In this document: positions 32,784 through 44,930 of the stretch, piece by piece
How the letters are laid out: each line of letters starts with the position of its first letter
How positions within the stretch are numbered: position 1 is the stretch's first letter
The notes under the pieces: model-generated
What the model saw: the letters and a program-made list of their open reading frames with translations, nothing else
The model's database searches: none
What the model was told of the DNA's origin: nothing
Program-made: the position numbers and the translations under genes
Origin: Omphiscola glabra
Lineage: Eukaryota; Mollusca; Gastropoda; Lymnaeidae
Assembly: GCA_964017045.1 (NCBI GenBank)
Contig: OZ024799.1
Location: 33,533,736 to 33,597,735 of the forward strand
DNA length: 64,000 bases
Direction of reading: 5' to 3'

Positions 32784-33981
32784 AATATTGACGAATTCTA
32801 TTCTTTAAAACAAAAATCATAAACCATCTCCGTTACATTAATTTTTTTTTTTTATCGAGCACTAAAATGTATTAATATTTTTTCTATGTAAATTAAATTT
32901 GAAAAATGAAAACATTTATTTTGTAGGCCTCCCTGTATCAAACAAGGTAATTTCTTACCCGTGGAAAAAAAAAAAACATTCTATTAGAGACAAGGTCGCC
33001 ATATCATTTTCAGGTCATTATTCCTACCTCAGCGTGTTTACAGTATTTCCAAGACAATCCCAAACACCACTCACGCGCACACCCACCCAACCATAACCAG
33101 TCTTTTTTCCTTCTTTTTTCTTTCTGTTTTCTTTCTTTTTTTCATTCTATTGATTATCGATTGAAAGTCCCTCCGGTTCCGGTTTGTAATGGCCACCCGT
33201 TATTTTAAATGACGCGCGATCCGTAACCCGTCATCTTTTCTTCCCCGCCCTCTTCTTTAAAAGTACGCTCGTGGGGGCGCCCACGGGGGTGCCATCAAAT
33301 TGAGAGACGTCAAAGTGGTAATAAATTGTGATTTAATGAAGCATCGGGGGTGGGGGGGGTGAGGTTATATCTGACTGGGGCCACAGTCTTCTGAGAAAAC
33401 GATCCGTTAAGACTGCTTAATCCTTGAATATAGTTTGCAGATGGCGGGAGCTGTTGCAAGCGGCTCAAAAAACATTTTATCCGTGCGCGAGACATGCGGG
33501 GGAGGGGGGGGGGGAAGGGAGGGGGGGAGGTCCAATCATGTTTGCCCAAACTTTAGTATTCTAATGTTATGGTCTTAAAATGTTATGCTTGTCCTAGCTC
33601 ATTTGACACGTGTCCGTCAAATATAAGATATAAAAAGAGTTTTGGGGAGAAAAAAAAGTTACATGAAATAATTACCTGAATGTTTGGTTGAGACAAGAAA
33701 GCGTCCTCTCTTATGAACAGATTTGACTTGAATTCAAATTGACCACTGTATTTTTGTTTGTTAATCTGAAAAACCAGGGATTACTGTAAGCAGAGTTACA
33801 ATTACAGTATTGTTAATCTAATGAGCCAAATCTTAAAACGGATTTACTTATTGAAATAAACAAAGGTATGTAACGATATATGCTAAATAGGTTTCCCTAT
33901 CTGCACAATGAAATTATGATGACCATCAACACAAACAGTCGCCAGACCACCCCTACTCAAACATACGTGCACAATTATTTC
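32784..33981. other. Unique spacer
   Basis: About 1.2 kb of mixed sequence with pyrimidine-rich tracts at 33100-33150 and G-runs near 33345 and 33490. No gene recognised. Confidence 0.45.
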
Positions 33982-34287
33982 ATAAATGACCAGTTCCATT
34001 GAGGGTTAATAAATGACCAGTTCTATGCAAGTTTTATAAATGACCAGATCTATGCAGGACTTTTAAAAGATCAATTCTTTACAAGGCTTTTAAAATGCCA
34101 TTACTATACAAGGTTTATAAATGACCCGTTCTATACAAGATTTATAAATGACCAGTTCTATACAAGGTTTATAAATGACCAGTTCTATACAAGGTTTATA
34201 AATGACCAGTTCTATACAAGATTTATAAATGACCAGTTCTATACAAGGTTTATAAATGACCAGTTCTATACAAGGTTTATACATGAC
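33982..34287. repeat. 27-bp array, about 11 copies
   Basis: The unit contains ATAAATGACCAGTTCTATAC followed by AAGGTTT. Left copies are diverged, right copies nearly identical. Confidence 0.94.
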
Positions 34288-34928
34288 CATGCGTATTCTA
34301 TTCTTCTGTCACACGTTTTCGACAGTTTATTTCGAGGCACACATTTATTACGACTCCCCACAAAACCTCGTGTAAAAAACTCAAAACATTTCTCGAGACA
34401 CGATAACATTTCCACCACATTACGTCTTGTGTTTGCGCCCTTAATTGACTGTCACCATGTGGCGCCCCCCCCCCCACTTTTCAACGCTTTTTATTTGGGG
34501 GGTGGAGGATTTGTGTGGGGGCGGTAGGGTGGGGGTGAGTGGGGGTTGACAAACACTCCAACACTGTTGATGATCCCTGGTCAGTAATTAAGATGTAGAA
34601 ACAAAGTTCACTGAGCAGCACCCGCCCTTGCAAAGGCCAGCTGTCATGCGCACTGGCAGTCTGGTCCATCCTGACAACCCCCCGATCCATCTCAGAGAGC
34701 CCCCACAGTGGTGTTGTTCTTCCATCTTCATACAGTCAACACGCTCTCTTTCATATCCCAATTTGCTTAACAATTAAACGTCATTAATGCGACCAGGGGC
34801 GACAGCCCTTGCGCTACCCTTCCCCCGCCTTCATAATTTCTGTCTTACAGCGGTTCTCAAGAGCTTGGTGGCTTTACCATTCTTAGATTGTTACCCATTA
34901 GAAGTGCGCCTCGCGCGCAATTCATTAT
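34288..34928. other. Unique spacer
   Basis: C-run near 34465, G-rich tract 34496-34550. Minus-strand frames at 34481-34690 and 34588-34773 overlap each other and have no domain. Confidence 0.45.
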
Positions 34929-36100
34929 ATTGTTGGTTGGTGGGTTGTCATCTCTATTGTACATATTGTTGGTTGGTGGGTTGTCATCTCTAATGTACAT
35001 ATTGTTGGTTGGTGGGTTGGTAATCTCGTATTCGCAAATTGTTGGTTTGTGGGTTGTTATCTCTAATGTACATATTGTTGGTTGGTGGGTTGTCATCTCT
35101 AATGTACATATTGTTGGTTGGTGGGTTGTCATCTCTTATCTACATATTGTTGGTTGGTGGGTTGTCATCTCTTATCTACATATTGTTGGTTGGTGGGTTG
35201 TCATCTCTTATATACATATTGTTGGTTGGTGGGTTGTCATCTCTTATCTACATATTGTTGGTTGGTGTGTTGTCATCTCTAATGTACATATTGTTGGTTG
35301 GTGGGTTGTCATCTCTTATCTACATATTGTTGGTTGGTGGGTTGTCATCTCTTATCTACATATTGTTGGTTGGCGGGTTGTCATCTCTAATGTACATATT
35401 GTTGGTTGGTGGGTTGTCATCTCTAATGTACATATTGTTGGTTGGTGGGTTGTCATCTCTTATCTACATATTGTTGGTTGGTGGGTTGTCATCTCTTATC
35501 TACATATTGTTGGTTGGTGGGTTGTCATCTCTTATCTACATATTGTTGGTTGGTGGGTTGTCATCTCTAATGTACATATTGTTGGTTGGTGGGTTGTCAT
35601 CTCTTATCTACATATTGTTGGTTGGTGGGTTGTCATCTCTTATCTACATATTGTTGGTTGGCGGGTTGTCATCTCTAATGTACATATTGTTGGTTGGTGG
35701 TTTGTAATCTCTTATTCATGTTGTTGGTTGGTAGGTTGTAATCTCTTATCTACATATTGTTGGTTGGTTGGTTGGTAATCTCGTATTCGCAAATTGTTGG
35801 TTTGTGGGTTGTCATCTCTAATGTACATATTGTTGGTTGGTGGGTTGTCATCTCTTATCTACATATTGTTGGTTGGTTAGTTGTCATCTCTTATCCTCAT
35901 ATTGTTGGTTGGCGGGTTGTCATCTCTTATCTGCATTTTGTTGGTTGATGGGTTGTAATCTTTATCTACATATTGTTGGTTGGTGGTTTGTCATCTCTTA
36001 TCCTAATATTGTTGGTTGATGGTTTGTCATCTATTATCCTCATATTGTTGGTTGGTGGGTTGTTATCTCTTATCCTAATATTGTTCGTTGATTGTCTTGT
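34929..36100. repeat. 36-bp G/T-rich minisatellite, about 32 copies
   Basis: The unit contains ATTGTTGGTTGGTGGGTTGT followed by CATCTCTTATCTACAT. Two main variants, CTAATGTACAT and CTTATCTACAT, are interspersed. A shared odd segment (GTAATCTCGTATTCGCAA) appears at both 35019 and 35776, so a block of about 757 bp (21 units) may have been duplicated. The array decays at the right end. Several frames stay open (up to 296 codons) because 36 is a multiple of three; peptides such as LVGGLSSL repeats are not credible genes. Confidence 0.97.
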
Positions 36101-36601
36101 CGTGTTGTAATCACAAACAAAGTTATTTACGTTTTGGACATGCTCAATATTATGAGGACCACTGTTCTAAATTTAAAACCATTAAAGAAAGACAAGAGTG
36201 CCCGAGAGTAGGAAGAAAGTTCGGGATGGCAGGGGGTGGGTGGTTGATAGAGAAAGCCAGAAACAGGAAGGAAGCGAATCCAGGGACAGAACTCTGTACG
36301 AGACAGACGGTTTTGACTGCAGGGAGACCACTAATTGGGTTCTTAATGACGGATAAAATTTGAAATAATCAATGGCTTCGTGAACTAAGGTTTTAAAATT
36401 TTTTAGTTGGGTTATTATTAGTAACAATGGACAGTACTGCCTTTACTTGTGTTATTATATATAAAATAAACTAAAAGGGGACGGTACTGCTTTTCCTTTG
36501 GTTATTGTCAGCATGAAAGAAACTGACAAGGACGGTGTTGGCGCGTATGTGTATTGAATTTGTGTTATTTACAAGACTGATACATAAAGGTTGAGATGAC
36601 A
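36101..36601. other. Unique spacer with a hAT-like end
   Basis: The sequence around 36145-36166 ends GAGGACCACTG and is followed by TTCTAAAT, resembling a solo hAT terminus. Frames at 36088-36363 and 36182-36427 lie on opposite strands with no domain. Confidence 0.4.
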
Positions 36602-37139
36602 GACATTTGTGATGTAATAGACATTTGCGATGTAATAGACATTTGTGATGTAATAGACATTGGTGATGTAATAGACATTGGTGATGTAATAGACATTTGT
36701 GATGTAATAGACATTTGTGATGTAATAGACATTTGTGATGTAATAGACATTTGTGATGTAATAGACATTTGTGATGTAATAGACATTGGTGATGTAATAG
36801 ACAGTGGTGATGTAATAGACATTTGTGATGTAATAGACATTTGTGATGTAATAGACATTTTTGATGTAATAGACATTTGTGATGTAATAGACATTTGTGA
36901 TGTAATAGACATTTGTGATGTAATAGGCATTGGTGATGTAATAGACATTTGCGATGTAATAGACATTTGTGATGTAATAGACATTTGCGATGTAATAGAC
37001 ATTGGTGATGTAATAGACATTGGTGATGTAATAGACATTTGTGATGTAATAGACATTTGTGATGTAATAGACATTTGTGATGTAATAGACATTTGTGATG
37101 TAATAGACATTTGTGATTTAATAGACATTTGTGATGTAT
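36602..37139. repeat. 18-bp array, 30 copies
   Basis: The unit is TGATGTAATAGACATTTG with common variants CATTGG and CATTTGCGA. Being a multiple of three it leaves 181-187 codon frames on both strands (DVIDIC and MSITSQ repeats), which I treat as artefacts. Confidence 0.97.
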
Positions 37140-37687
37140 AAGCGTCAGTTCACACGATCAAATTAGCTTCAAATTTTGCGTCAAATTTTTGTACGCACCC
37201 CTTCTCCGCTCCACCCCCACCTCAAGCAAAAATAAAAACAAACAAACAAACACATTTTTGGCAATTTAGAATCCTACGTCCGTATCTGTTTCAGAATTTG
37301 TTTTCCTTTTAAATTAAATTTTGACTGATTTTACTTGCTGTCAATCCGTTAAAACTGTATTGGATATTGTGCGAAAAGCCAATTATAAAATTTACATCAT
37401 CGTGTATTTTAAATCTTTTGAATGATTTTGAGTAGCCTGAAATGATAAGAGGTTATCATAACCGCGGTGAAGAATAAAAGTGATGCACAACTTATACAAT
37501 GACCAACGGGGGGGGGGGGGGGGATGGCCGTGAGTCGACTACAAGACTTTACCTAAAAGGCTTGCCCCTTTACGCCTGTGGGGGGGGGGGGGCTTTGGCT
37601 TTCCCCCCTCCCACATAGCGTAGCCCTCAAACTCATTTCCAGTTTCTCACCATGATAACATTAAAAAAACTTACGTCGGATATTTCT
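37140..37687. other. Unique spacer with two long G-runs
   Basis: From 37141 it contains GTTCACACGATCAAATTAGC and AATTTTGCGTCAAATTTTTG, resembling a dispersed element end (a related AAATTTGACGCAAAATTATA lies in the MITE near 24047). G-runs of 16 and 12 lie at 37508-37523 and 37581-37592. Confidence 0.45.
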
Positions 37688-37980
37688 CAGGCAATATAAG
37701 TATTAACAAATGTATCTTTAGGGCCAAGTCAGGCAATGTAAGTATTAACGAATGTATCTTTAGGGCCAAGTCAGGCAATGTAAGTATTAACGAATGTATC
37801 TTTAGGGCCAAGTCAGGCAAAGTAAGTATTAACGTATGTATCTTTAAGGCCAAGTCAGACAATGTAAGTATTAACGAATGTATCTTTAGAGCCAAGTTAG
37901 GCTATGTAAGTATTAACAAATGTATCTTTAAGGCCAAGTCAGGCAATGTAAGTATTAACAAATGTATCTTTAGGGCCAAG
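37688..37980. repeat. 42-bp array, 7 copies
   Basis: The unit contains TAAGTATTAACGAATGTATC, then TTTAGGGCCAAGTCAGGCAA. Spacing of 42 was checked at 37691 and 37733. It ends 60 bp before the large 48-bp array. Confidence 0.95.
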
Positions 37981-38040
37981 GCGAAAAGTGTACTAGGCTG
38001 ACCCCCCCATGGAAAATGGTTAACGAAAAAAAGAAAAAAA

Positions 38041-41000
38041 GCGCAAGCAATTTGAACAGACATTCCGTTTCACAAGAACAAAAAGTTTTCGCAGGCAATT
38101 TGAACAGACATTCTGTTTCACAAGAACAAAAAGTTTTCGCAGGCAATTTGAACAGACATTCTGTTTCACAAGAACAAAAAGTTTTCGCAGGCAATTTGAA
38201 CAGACATTCCGTTTCACAAGAACAAAAAGTTTTCGCGGGCAATTTGAACAGACATTCCGTTTCACAAGAACAAAAAGTTTTCGCGGGCAATTTGAACAGA
38301 CATTCCGTTTCACAAGAACAAAAAGTTTTCGCAGGCAATTTGAACAGACATTCCGTTTCACAAGAACAAAAAGTTTTCGCGGGCAATTTGAACAGACATT
38401 CCGTTTCACAAGAACAAAAAGTTTTCGCAGGCAATTTGAAAAGACATTCCGTTTCACAAGAACAAAAAGTTTTCGCAGGCAATTTGAACAGACATTCCGT
38501 TTCACAAGAACAAAAAGTTTTCGCGGGCAATTTGAACAGACATTCCGTTTCACAAGAACAAAAAGTTTTCGCAGGCAATTTGAACAGACATTCCGTTTCA
38601 CAAGAACAAAAAGTTTTCGCGGGCAATTTGAACAGACATTCCATTTCACAAGAACAAAAAGTTTTCGCGGGCAATTTGAACAGACATTCCGTTTCACAAG
38701 AACAAAAAGTTTTCGCGGGCAATTTGAACAGACATTCCGTTTCACAAGAACAAAAAGTTTTCGCGGGCAATTTGAACAGCCATTCCGTTTCACAAGAACA
38801 AAAAGTTTTCGCGGGCAATTTGAACAGACATTCCGTTTCACAAGAACAAAAAGTTTTCGCGGGCAATTTGAACAGACATTCCGTTTCACAAGAACAAAAA
38901 GTTTTCGCGGGCAATTTGAACAGACATTCCGTTTCACAAGAACAAAAAGTTTTCGCGGGCAATTTGAACAGACATTCCGTTTCACAAGAACAAAAAGTTT
39001 TCGCGGGCAATTTGAACAGACATTCCGTTTCACAAGAACAAAAAGTTTTCGCGGGCAATTTGAACAGACATTCCGTTTCACAAGAACAAAAAGTTTTCGC
39101 GGGCAATTTGAACAGACATTCCGTTTCACAAGAACAAAAAGTTTTCGCGGGCAATTTGAACAGACATTCCGTTTCACAAGAACAAAAAGTTTTCGCGGGC
39201 AATTTGAACAGACATTCCGTTTCACAAGAACAAAAAGTTTTCGCGGGCAATTTGAACAGACATTCCGTTTCACAAGAACAAAAAGTTTTCGCGGGCAATT
39301 TGAACAGACATTCCGTTTCACAAGAACAAAAAGTTTTCGCGGGCAATTTGAACAGACATTCCGTTTCACAAGAACAAAAAGTTTTCGCGGGCAATTTGAA
39401 CAGACATTCCGTTTCACAAGAACAAAAAGTTTTCGCAGGCAATTGGAACAGACATTCCGTTTCACAAGAACAAAAAGTTTTCGCAGGCAATTTGAACAGA
39501 CATTCCGTTTCACAAGAACAAAAAGTTTTCGCAGGCAATTTGAACAGACATTCCGTTTCAAAAGAACAAAAAGTTTTCGCAGGCAATTTGAACAGACATT
39601 CCGTTTCACAAGAACAAAAAGTTTTCGCGGGCAATTTGAACAGACATTCCGTTTCACAAGAACAAAAAGTTTTCGCGGGCAATTTGAACAGACATTCCGT
39701 TTCACAAGAACAAAAAGTTTTCGCGGGCAATTTGAACAGACATTCCGTTTCACAAGAACAAAAAGTTTTCGCGGGCAATTTGAACAGACATTCCGTTTCA
39801 CAAGAACAAAAAGTTTTCGCGGGCAATTTGAACAGACATTCCGTTTCACAAGAACAAAAAGTTTTCGCTGGCAATTTGAACAGACATTCCGTTTCACAAG
39901 AACAAAAAGTTTTCGCAGGCAATTTGAACAGACATTCCGTTTCACAAGAACAAAAAGTTTTCGCGGGCAATTTGAACAGACATTCCGTTTCACAAGAACA
40001 AAAAGTTTTCGCGGGCAATTTGAACAGACATTCCGTTTCACAAGAACAAAAAGTTTTCGCGGGCAATTTGAACAGACATTCCGTTTCACAAGAACAAAAA
40101 GTTTTCGCGGGCAATTTGAACAGACATTCCGTTTCACAAGAACAAAAAGTTTTCGCGGGCAATTTGAACAGACATTCCGTTTCACAAGAACAAAAAGTTT
40201 TCGCTGGCAATTTGAACAGACATTCCGTTTCACAAGAACAAAAAGTTTTCGCAGGCAATTTGAACAGACATTCCGTTTCACAAGAACAAAAAGTTTTCGC
40301 AGGCAATTTGAACAGACATTCCGTTCCACAAGAACAAAAAGTTTTCGCAGGCAATTTGAACAGACATTCCGTTTCACAAGAACAAAAAGTTTTCGCAGGC
40401 AATTTGAACAGACATTCCGTTTCACAAGAACAAAAAGTTTTCGCAGGCAATTTGAACAGACATTCCGTTTCACAAGAACAAAAAGTTTTCGCAGGCAATT
40501 TGAACAGACATTCCGTTTCACAAGAACAAAAAGTTTTCGCGGGCAATTTGAACAGACATTCCGTTTCACAAGAACAAAAAGTTTTCGCGGGCAATTTGAA
40601 CAGACATTCCGTTTCACAAGAACAAAAAGTTTTCGCGGGCAATTTGAACAGACATTCCGTTTCACAAGAACAAAAAGTTTTCGCGGGCAATTTGAACAGA
40701 CATTCCGTTTCACAAGAACAAAAAGTTTTCGCGGGCAATTTGAACAGACATTCCGTTTCACAAGAACAAAAAGTTTTCGCGGGCAATTTGAACAGACATT
40801 CCGTTTCACAAGAACAAAAAGTTTTCGCGGGCAATTTGAACAGACATTCCGTTTCACAAGAACAAAAAGTTTTCGCGGGCAATTTGAACAGTCATTCCGT
40901 TTCACAAGAACAAAAAGTTTTCGCGGGCAATTTGAACAGACATTCCGTTTCACAAGAACAAAAAGTTTTCGCGGGCAATTTGAACAGACATTCCGTTTCA

Positions 41001-41353
41001 CAAGAACAAAAAGTTTTCGCGGGCCATTTGAACAGACATTCCGTTTCACAAGAACAAAAAGTTTTCGCGGGCAATTTGAACAGACATTCCGTTTCACAAG
41101 AACAAAAAGTTTTCGCGGGCAATTTGAACAGACATTCCGTTTCACAAGAACAAAAAGTTTTCGCGGGCAATTTGAACAGACATTCCGTTTCACAAGAACA
41201 AAAAGTTTTCGCAGGCAATTTGAACAGACATTCCGTTTCACAAGAACAAAAAGTTTTCGCAGGCAATTTGAACAGACATTCCGTTTCACAAGAACAAAAA
41301 GTTTTCGCAGGCAATTTGAACAGACATTCCGTTTCACAAGAACAAAAAGTTTT
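38041..41353. repeat. 48-bp minisatellite, about 69 copies (largest array)
   Basis: The unit contains GCAATTTGAACAGACATTCC, then GTTTCACAAGAACAAAAAGT and TTTCGCGG. The position after TTTCGC is A, G or T in different copies. These states come in blocks and show a repeated order: one A copy, five G copies, one T copy, twice in a row (T variants at 39865 and 40201, 336 bp apart). Other variants are single-copy substitutions and there are no indels. Frames are open over the whole array on both strands (1130, 659, 970 and 1105 codons). In the frame with NLNRHSVSQEQKVFAG the A/G/T site is a silent alanine position, but no start context, signal or non-repeat domain supports a gene. Confidence 0.98.
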
Positions 41354-41870
41354 CTTTTTTGTGTGTTTTTTTTTTATACAACAAAGCGTGTGTTCGCTAC
41401 GCCCATAGTTTTTAAGCCGTGAAAGCTCCGCAGCAATCTACGCAGACCATCAAATGCCACTGGTGGCGTTCAGTAGCCCGAGTGCGCCATCTGGCACCGA
41501 AAATACACTTGTTTGTTTACCACGTGTGTCAAGGACCCACATCTGTCATTTGTGGCCCGGGTCTCCCTGTCAGACTTACAGGTAATCCTATTAGAGGGAG
41601 GCTGCTTGACACGTGACAGAGTTGCCGTTGCGTTCAGGGTATTATGAAAACTCTTTCCATTGTTGCTATGACCACAGTAACAATAACCGTGGTAGAGTGG
41701 TAAGTGGGTTGTCGATCGTAGAAGCTAGATATTTTCGCATTCAATTCAAAACTTTTTATATTTTATTTTTAACTCTTGCTTTTATGTTCAGCATAGATTA
41801 TTGTTCCAGTGTGTCCTTACTTAACGCTATTGTATTTCTATATCCTGACATATATTAATATTCCTACACC

Positions 41871-41874
<4 letters not shown>
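41354..41874. other. Unique spacer
   Basis: No array. Short frames at 41419-41616 and 41613-41858 show no domains. Confidence 0.45.
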
Positions 41875-41909
<35 letters not shown>

Positions 41910-42037
41910 CTCCCTGTCTCTTTCTCGCTCTATCTTTCTCTCTTTCTCTTCCCCTCTCACAATCTCTTTCTGTCTCTCTCTATATCTCTCTCTTTCTCTC
42001 CCTCTCTCCCCACCTCTGCCTCTCTCTCTATCTCTTC

Positions 42038-42070
<33 letters not shown>

Positions 42071-42081
42071 GCTGTCTAGGT
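41875..42081. repeat. CT-rich microsatellite
   Basis: Interrupted (CT)n with TCCCTCTC, TCGCTC and TATCTCT interruptions; open Ser/Leu and Arg/Glu frames are artefacts. Confidence 0.95.
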
Positions 42082-43949
42082 CTCTTTCTCTTATGTAAAA
42101 CTGTCATATTCAATGTTAGTACTTCTTGTCCTCTTTCAGTCTTCTCTTCCCAGTCTCTTCTCTTTTTTATTCAGTTTATACTCTGAAAGTAACCAATGTG
42201 CATCTAACATCACAAGACAGCGGCGAACCATTCATTTCTTATCTCATATCGTATTACTTAATCAATAGCTTACGACCAGTGACTATTTATCAACAAGAAT
42301 AGATTTCCTTTACCAACAAACTACCAACCGAAACACCTTTTTAATAAAATTAAATTTGAAAGCTCACCCGATTTAAATTGTTTTTGTATCATTTGTATCA
42401 TTTGTTATTACTGCTCCACTTGGCAATGTGTTAACTTTTTAAAAAATATATTACAATCAACATAACAATGTTTGCGAATTTGTTGAATTTTATCAGTCAT
42501 GTGACCTGGGCATTACACGTGTAGTTGAGTAAATGCAAATAAAAGTTATATATTATATATAGCCATCGGCGTACATGTATAATTACGGTGAATGTCTTAA
42601 AAATCGATGGTATATTATAGAAGAAATCATGCTGCTTAATAACAAAGAGCTGAAACAGGAAATCCCACAATATGTTAATACCCACATATCTCAATCCACA
42701 GCTAACTTCAATATTAAAGTGAAAAGGGGGGGGGGGGTAGGGAGGGTCTGGGCGGCGTTGGGGTGGGAGGCAATAATAATTACTGATGCGATACAATAAA
42801 AAGTGAACGATTTTCTAAAACGATCACTAGACATGGATGGTATAGATATGGATGGTATAGATTCGTTGTTATTTGGTTCACTGAAAGGAGCACAACGGAA
42901 TGCGATCTAATTATCTGTTCTTTATTAAATTTGTGTCTAAAATGACATAATGGACAACCACTATATTCACTGGTGTGCCACCTGTGTCAATGTTGTAACA
43001 CCGCTGTCACGGCTGCGCCACCTCTGTTGTCCCTTGTCAATGTCTTGTCACATCTGTCATTGTTGGGCCAATTCTTAACATCGCTTACAAAAGACCCCTT
43101 ACAACCACCTTGTCATTCAGGGTTCGGATCCCCGTAACTCAACACAATGACAGAAATTTAAACAAACATTTAAAAATTATATACATTTATAGGATGAACA
43201 TTCCTAGAAGCAAGCTATGTTTTCTTACGGCCAGCTTCTGTTGGATCTCAATCCGTAAGCTATACCCTTGATGTCCGCATATATACCCTTGATGTCCGCA
43301 TAAGCTGTTTATGACAAGCCGCAGTTGCTATCAGTTTAAGGGGATCTGTGTCGGATATCTCGCGCATGCCCGGCGAGTGCTCTCCACCTTGACAAGCAAT
43401 CTGCGCTGAATGACGCCTGTGTTGAGCTCGGTCCACGCTCTCTGTACAACCGCCTGCATTTGGACAACTCTTAGAATCAAACATTTACAAACAGGAAATG
43501 AAGGCTGTGGTGATTGGGGGGGGGGGCATGGTGACCTGGGTTGTTGGTGTATGGATGCTGGTGTTTGCGTTTGGGCCAGGGGGGGGGGGGGCAGGGGCGT
43601 GGATAGAAGACGTGAGCTTTGTTTATCCTACTTGTTGAAATGTTGAACTTAAGCTATATACAAGAAAACCAAATAGCGATGATAGCAGTGTCAAAATATA
43701 TTAAAGATTTTCGCTTTTGTTGAAAATGTGGGTTCATTGACGGGGGACATAGACTATTGGGACTACTCAACGTTTGTTTGTCGATAGCGTGTTATAAGGA
43801 TTCCTGTCTAGGGGTCCGTTACTTTATATACAATCTGTATGGACCTCATTTGGGTAAAATGACATAGGAACACGTACATAGTCTCCCCCATACATTCCTT
43901 CTCATTTAACTTATACCCACTTCCCATACGCCCATTACTTTAACCCTAC
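42082..43949. other. Long unique segment
   Basis: About 1.9 kb. G-runs near 42727, 43518 and 43581-43591. Small duplications: GATGGTATAGATATG-type at 42836-42865 and a 23-bp TATACCCTTGATGTCCGCA pair at 43261-43300. Frames at 42497-42796, 43260-43484 and 43410-43646 show no domains. The part 43200-43480 is comparatively high in complexity. Confidence 0.45.
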
Positions 43950-44106
43950 CGCACACACCTCACCTTCAACAGCACACCTCACCTCCCGCACATTTCTCCC
44001 ATTCCCACACGCCTCCTTGCATTCCCCCCACACCTCACCATCAACAGCACACCTCACCTCCCACACGTTCCTCCCCCTTCCCACACGCCTACTTGCATTC
44101 CCCACA
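43950..44106. repeat. 76-bp C-rich duplication
   Basis: Two copies anchored by TTGCATTCCCC at 44017 and TTGCATTCCCC at 44093, each preceded by CACACCTCACC, CAACAGCACACCTCACCTCC and CCCACACGCCT. Confidence 0.85.
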
Positions 44107-44834
44107 TACAACCCACCTTCCCCCCACACACACTTCCCCCCGGGGACCACACAACCCTTTCCTTACCCCACAAATAAATATCAAATCCATTAATTAAATA
44201 CCTGTTTTTATTTATCACATTATGGAAAGATTAAATTTATCATATTAAAAAAAAAAAATTCTGGTGAAAAGATGGTATTATTGCAGTATTAATAGAATCT
44301 TTATATGAAGTTTACCAGTACAGAAACGAAACAATATTTTAAAAAATTCAATGAAAATATAACGGTAAAATAAAAACAACAACCAAAAAGTAGTTACATC
44401 TCGTATATTTAGTAAGTCGTATACTCTCAAGTTGGTAATAATTAATAATTTTACAAATATAAAAAAAAAAATGTGTTTCTTTTCAATAAAATAAGGGACA
44501 ACCCCCCCCCTCCCCCAGATTAAGTCCAATACGCTGAAAACGATGTTTTTATAATGTTCTTATCAAAAATGCTCAAATGAATAGACTTTATTTTTTTTTT
44601 TTTAAAAATCACAATTTTAATTACCCCCGTGTCGTTAGGTTTCAGACAACTCGCCTGGTGTCTGCCTATCAAATAACGATCCACTTTTTGTAAAACATGT
44701 TATTTTTATCTCCACCCAAGACCAGCGGTCAATACACAGTAACTGGACACTGAAATATTAAATCATTGTAATGCTTCTACTTAGTCAACTTTTTAGTAGT
44801 TAATTAAATTATTTATTTGTTTGGGGTTTGCGGT

Positions 44835-44866
<32 letters not shown>

Positions 44867-44930
44867 ATAAAAAGACAGTCTCTACGGAATGGCATTTTAA
44901 TTAATTGGCTTTATTTTGTAGTATTTGTCT
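44107..44930. other. Unique AT-rich spacer
   Basis: Contains a T-run followed by a 16-G run at 44839-44866. No gene recognised. Confidence 0.5.

Noticed and set aside
34888..35778. 296- and 222-codon hydrophobic frames as a membrane protein
   Set aside because: Products of the 36-bp G/T-rich array; two frames are open together and the composition reflects the DNA unit.
34929..36100. Interstitial telomeric repeat
   Set aside because: The unit is 36 bp and lacks tandem TTAGGG; its GGTTGG words are only superficially telomere-like.
38016..41408. Long open frames (1130, 659, 970 and 1105 codons) as a repeat protein gene
   Set aside because: They exist in several frames and on both strands at once because the 48-bp unit lacks stops. 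No non-repeat domain, signal peptide or credible start context is present.
43110..43145. tRNA B-box-like GGTTCGGATCC
   Set aside because: Does not fit the GGTTCGANNCC consensus and no cloverleaf or A-box could be drawn around it.
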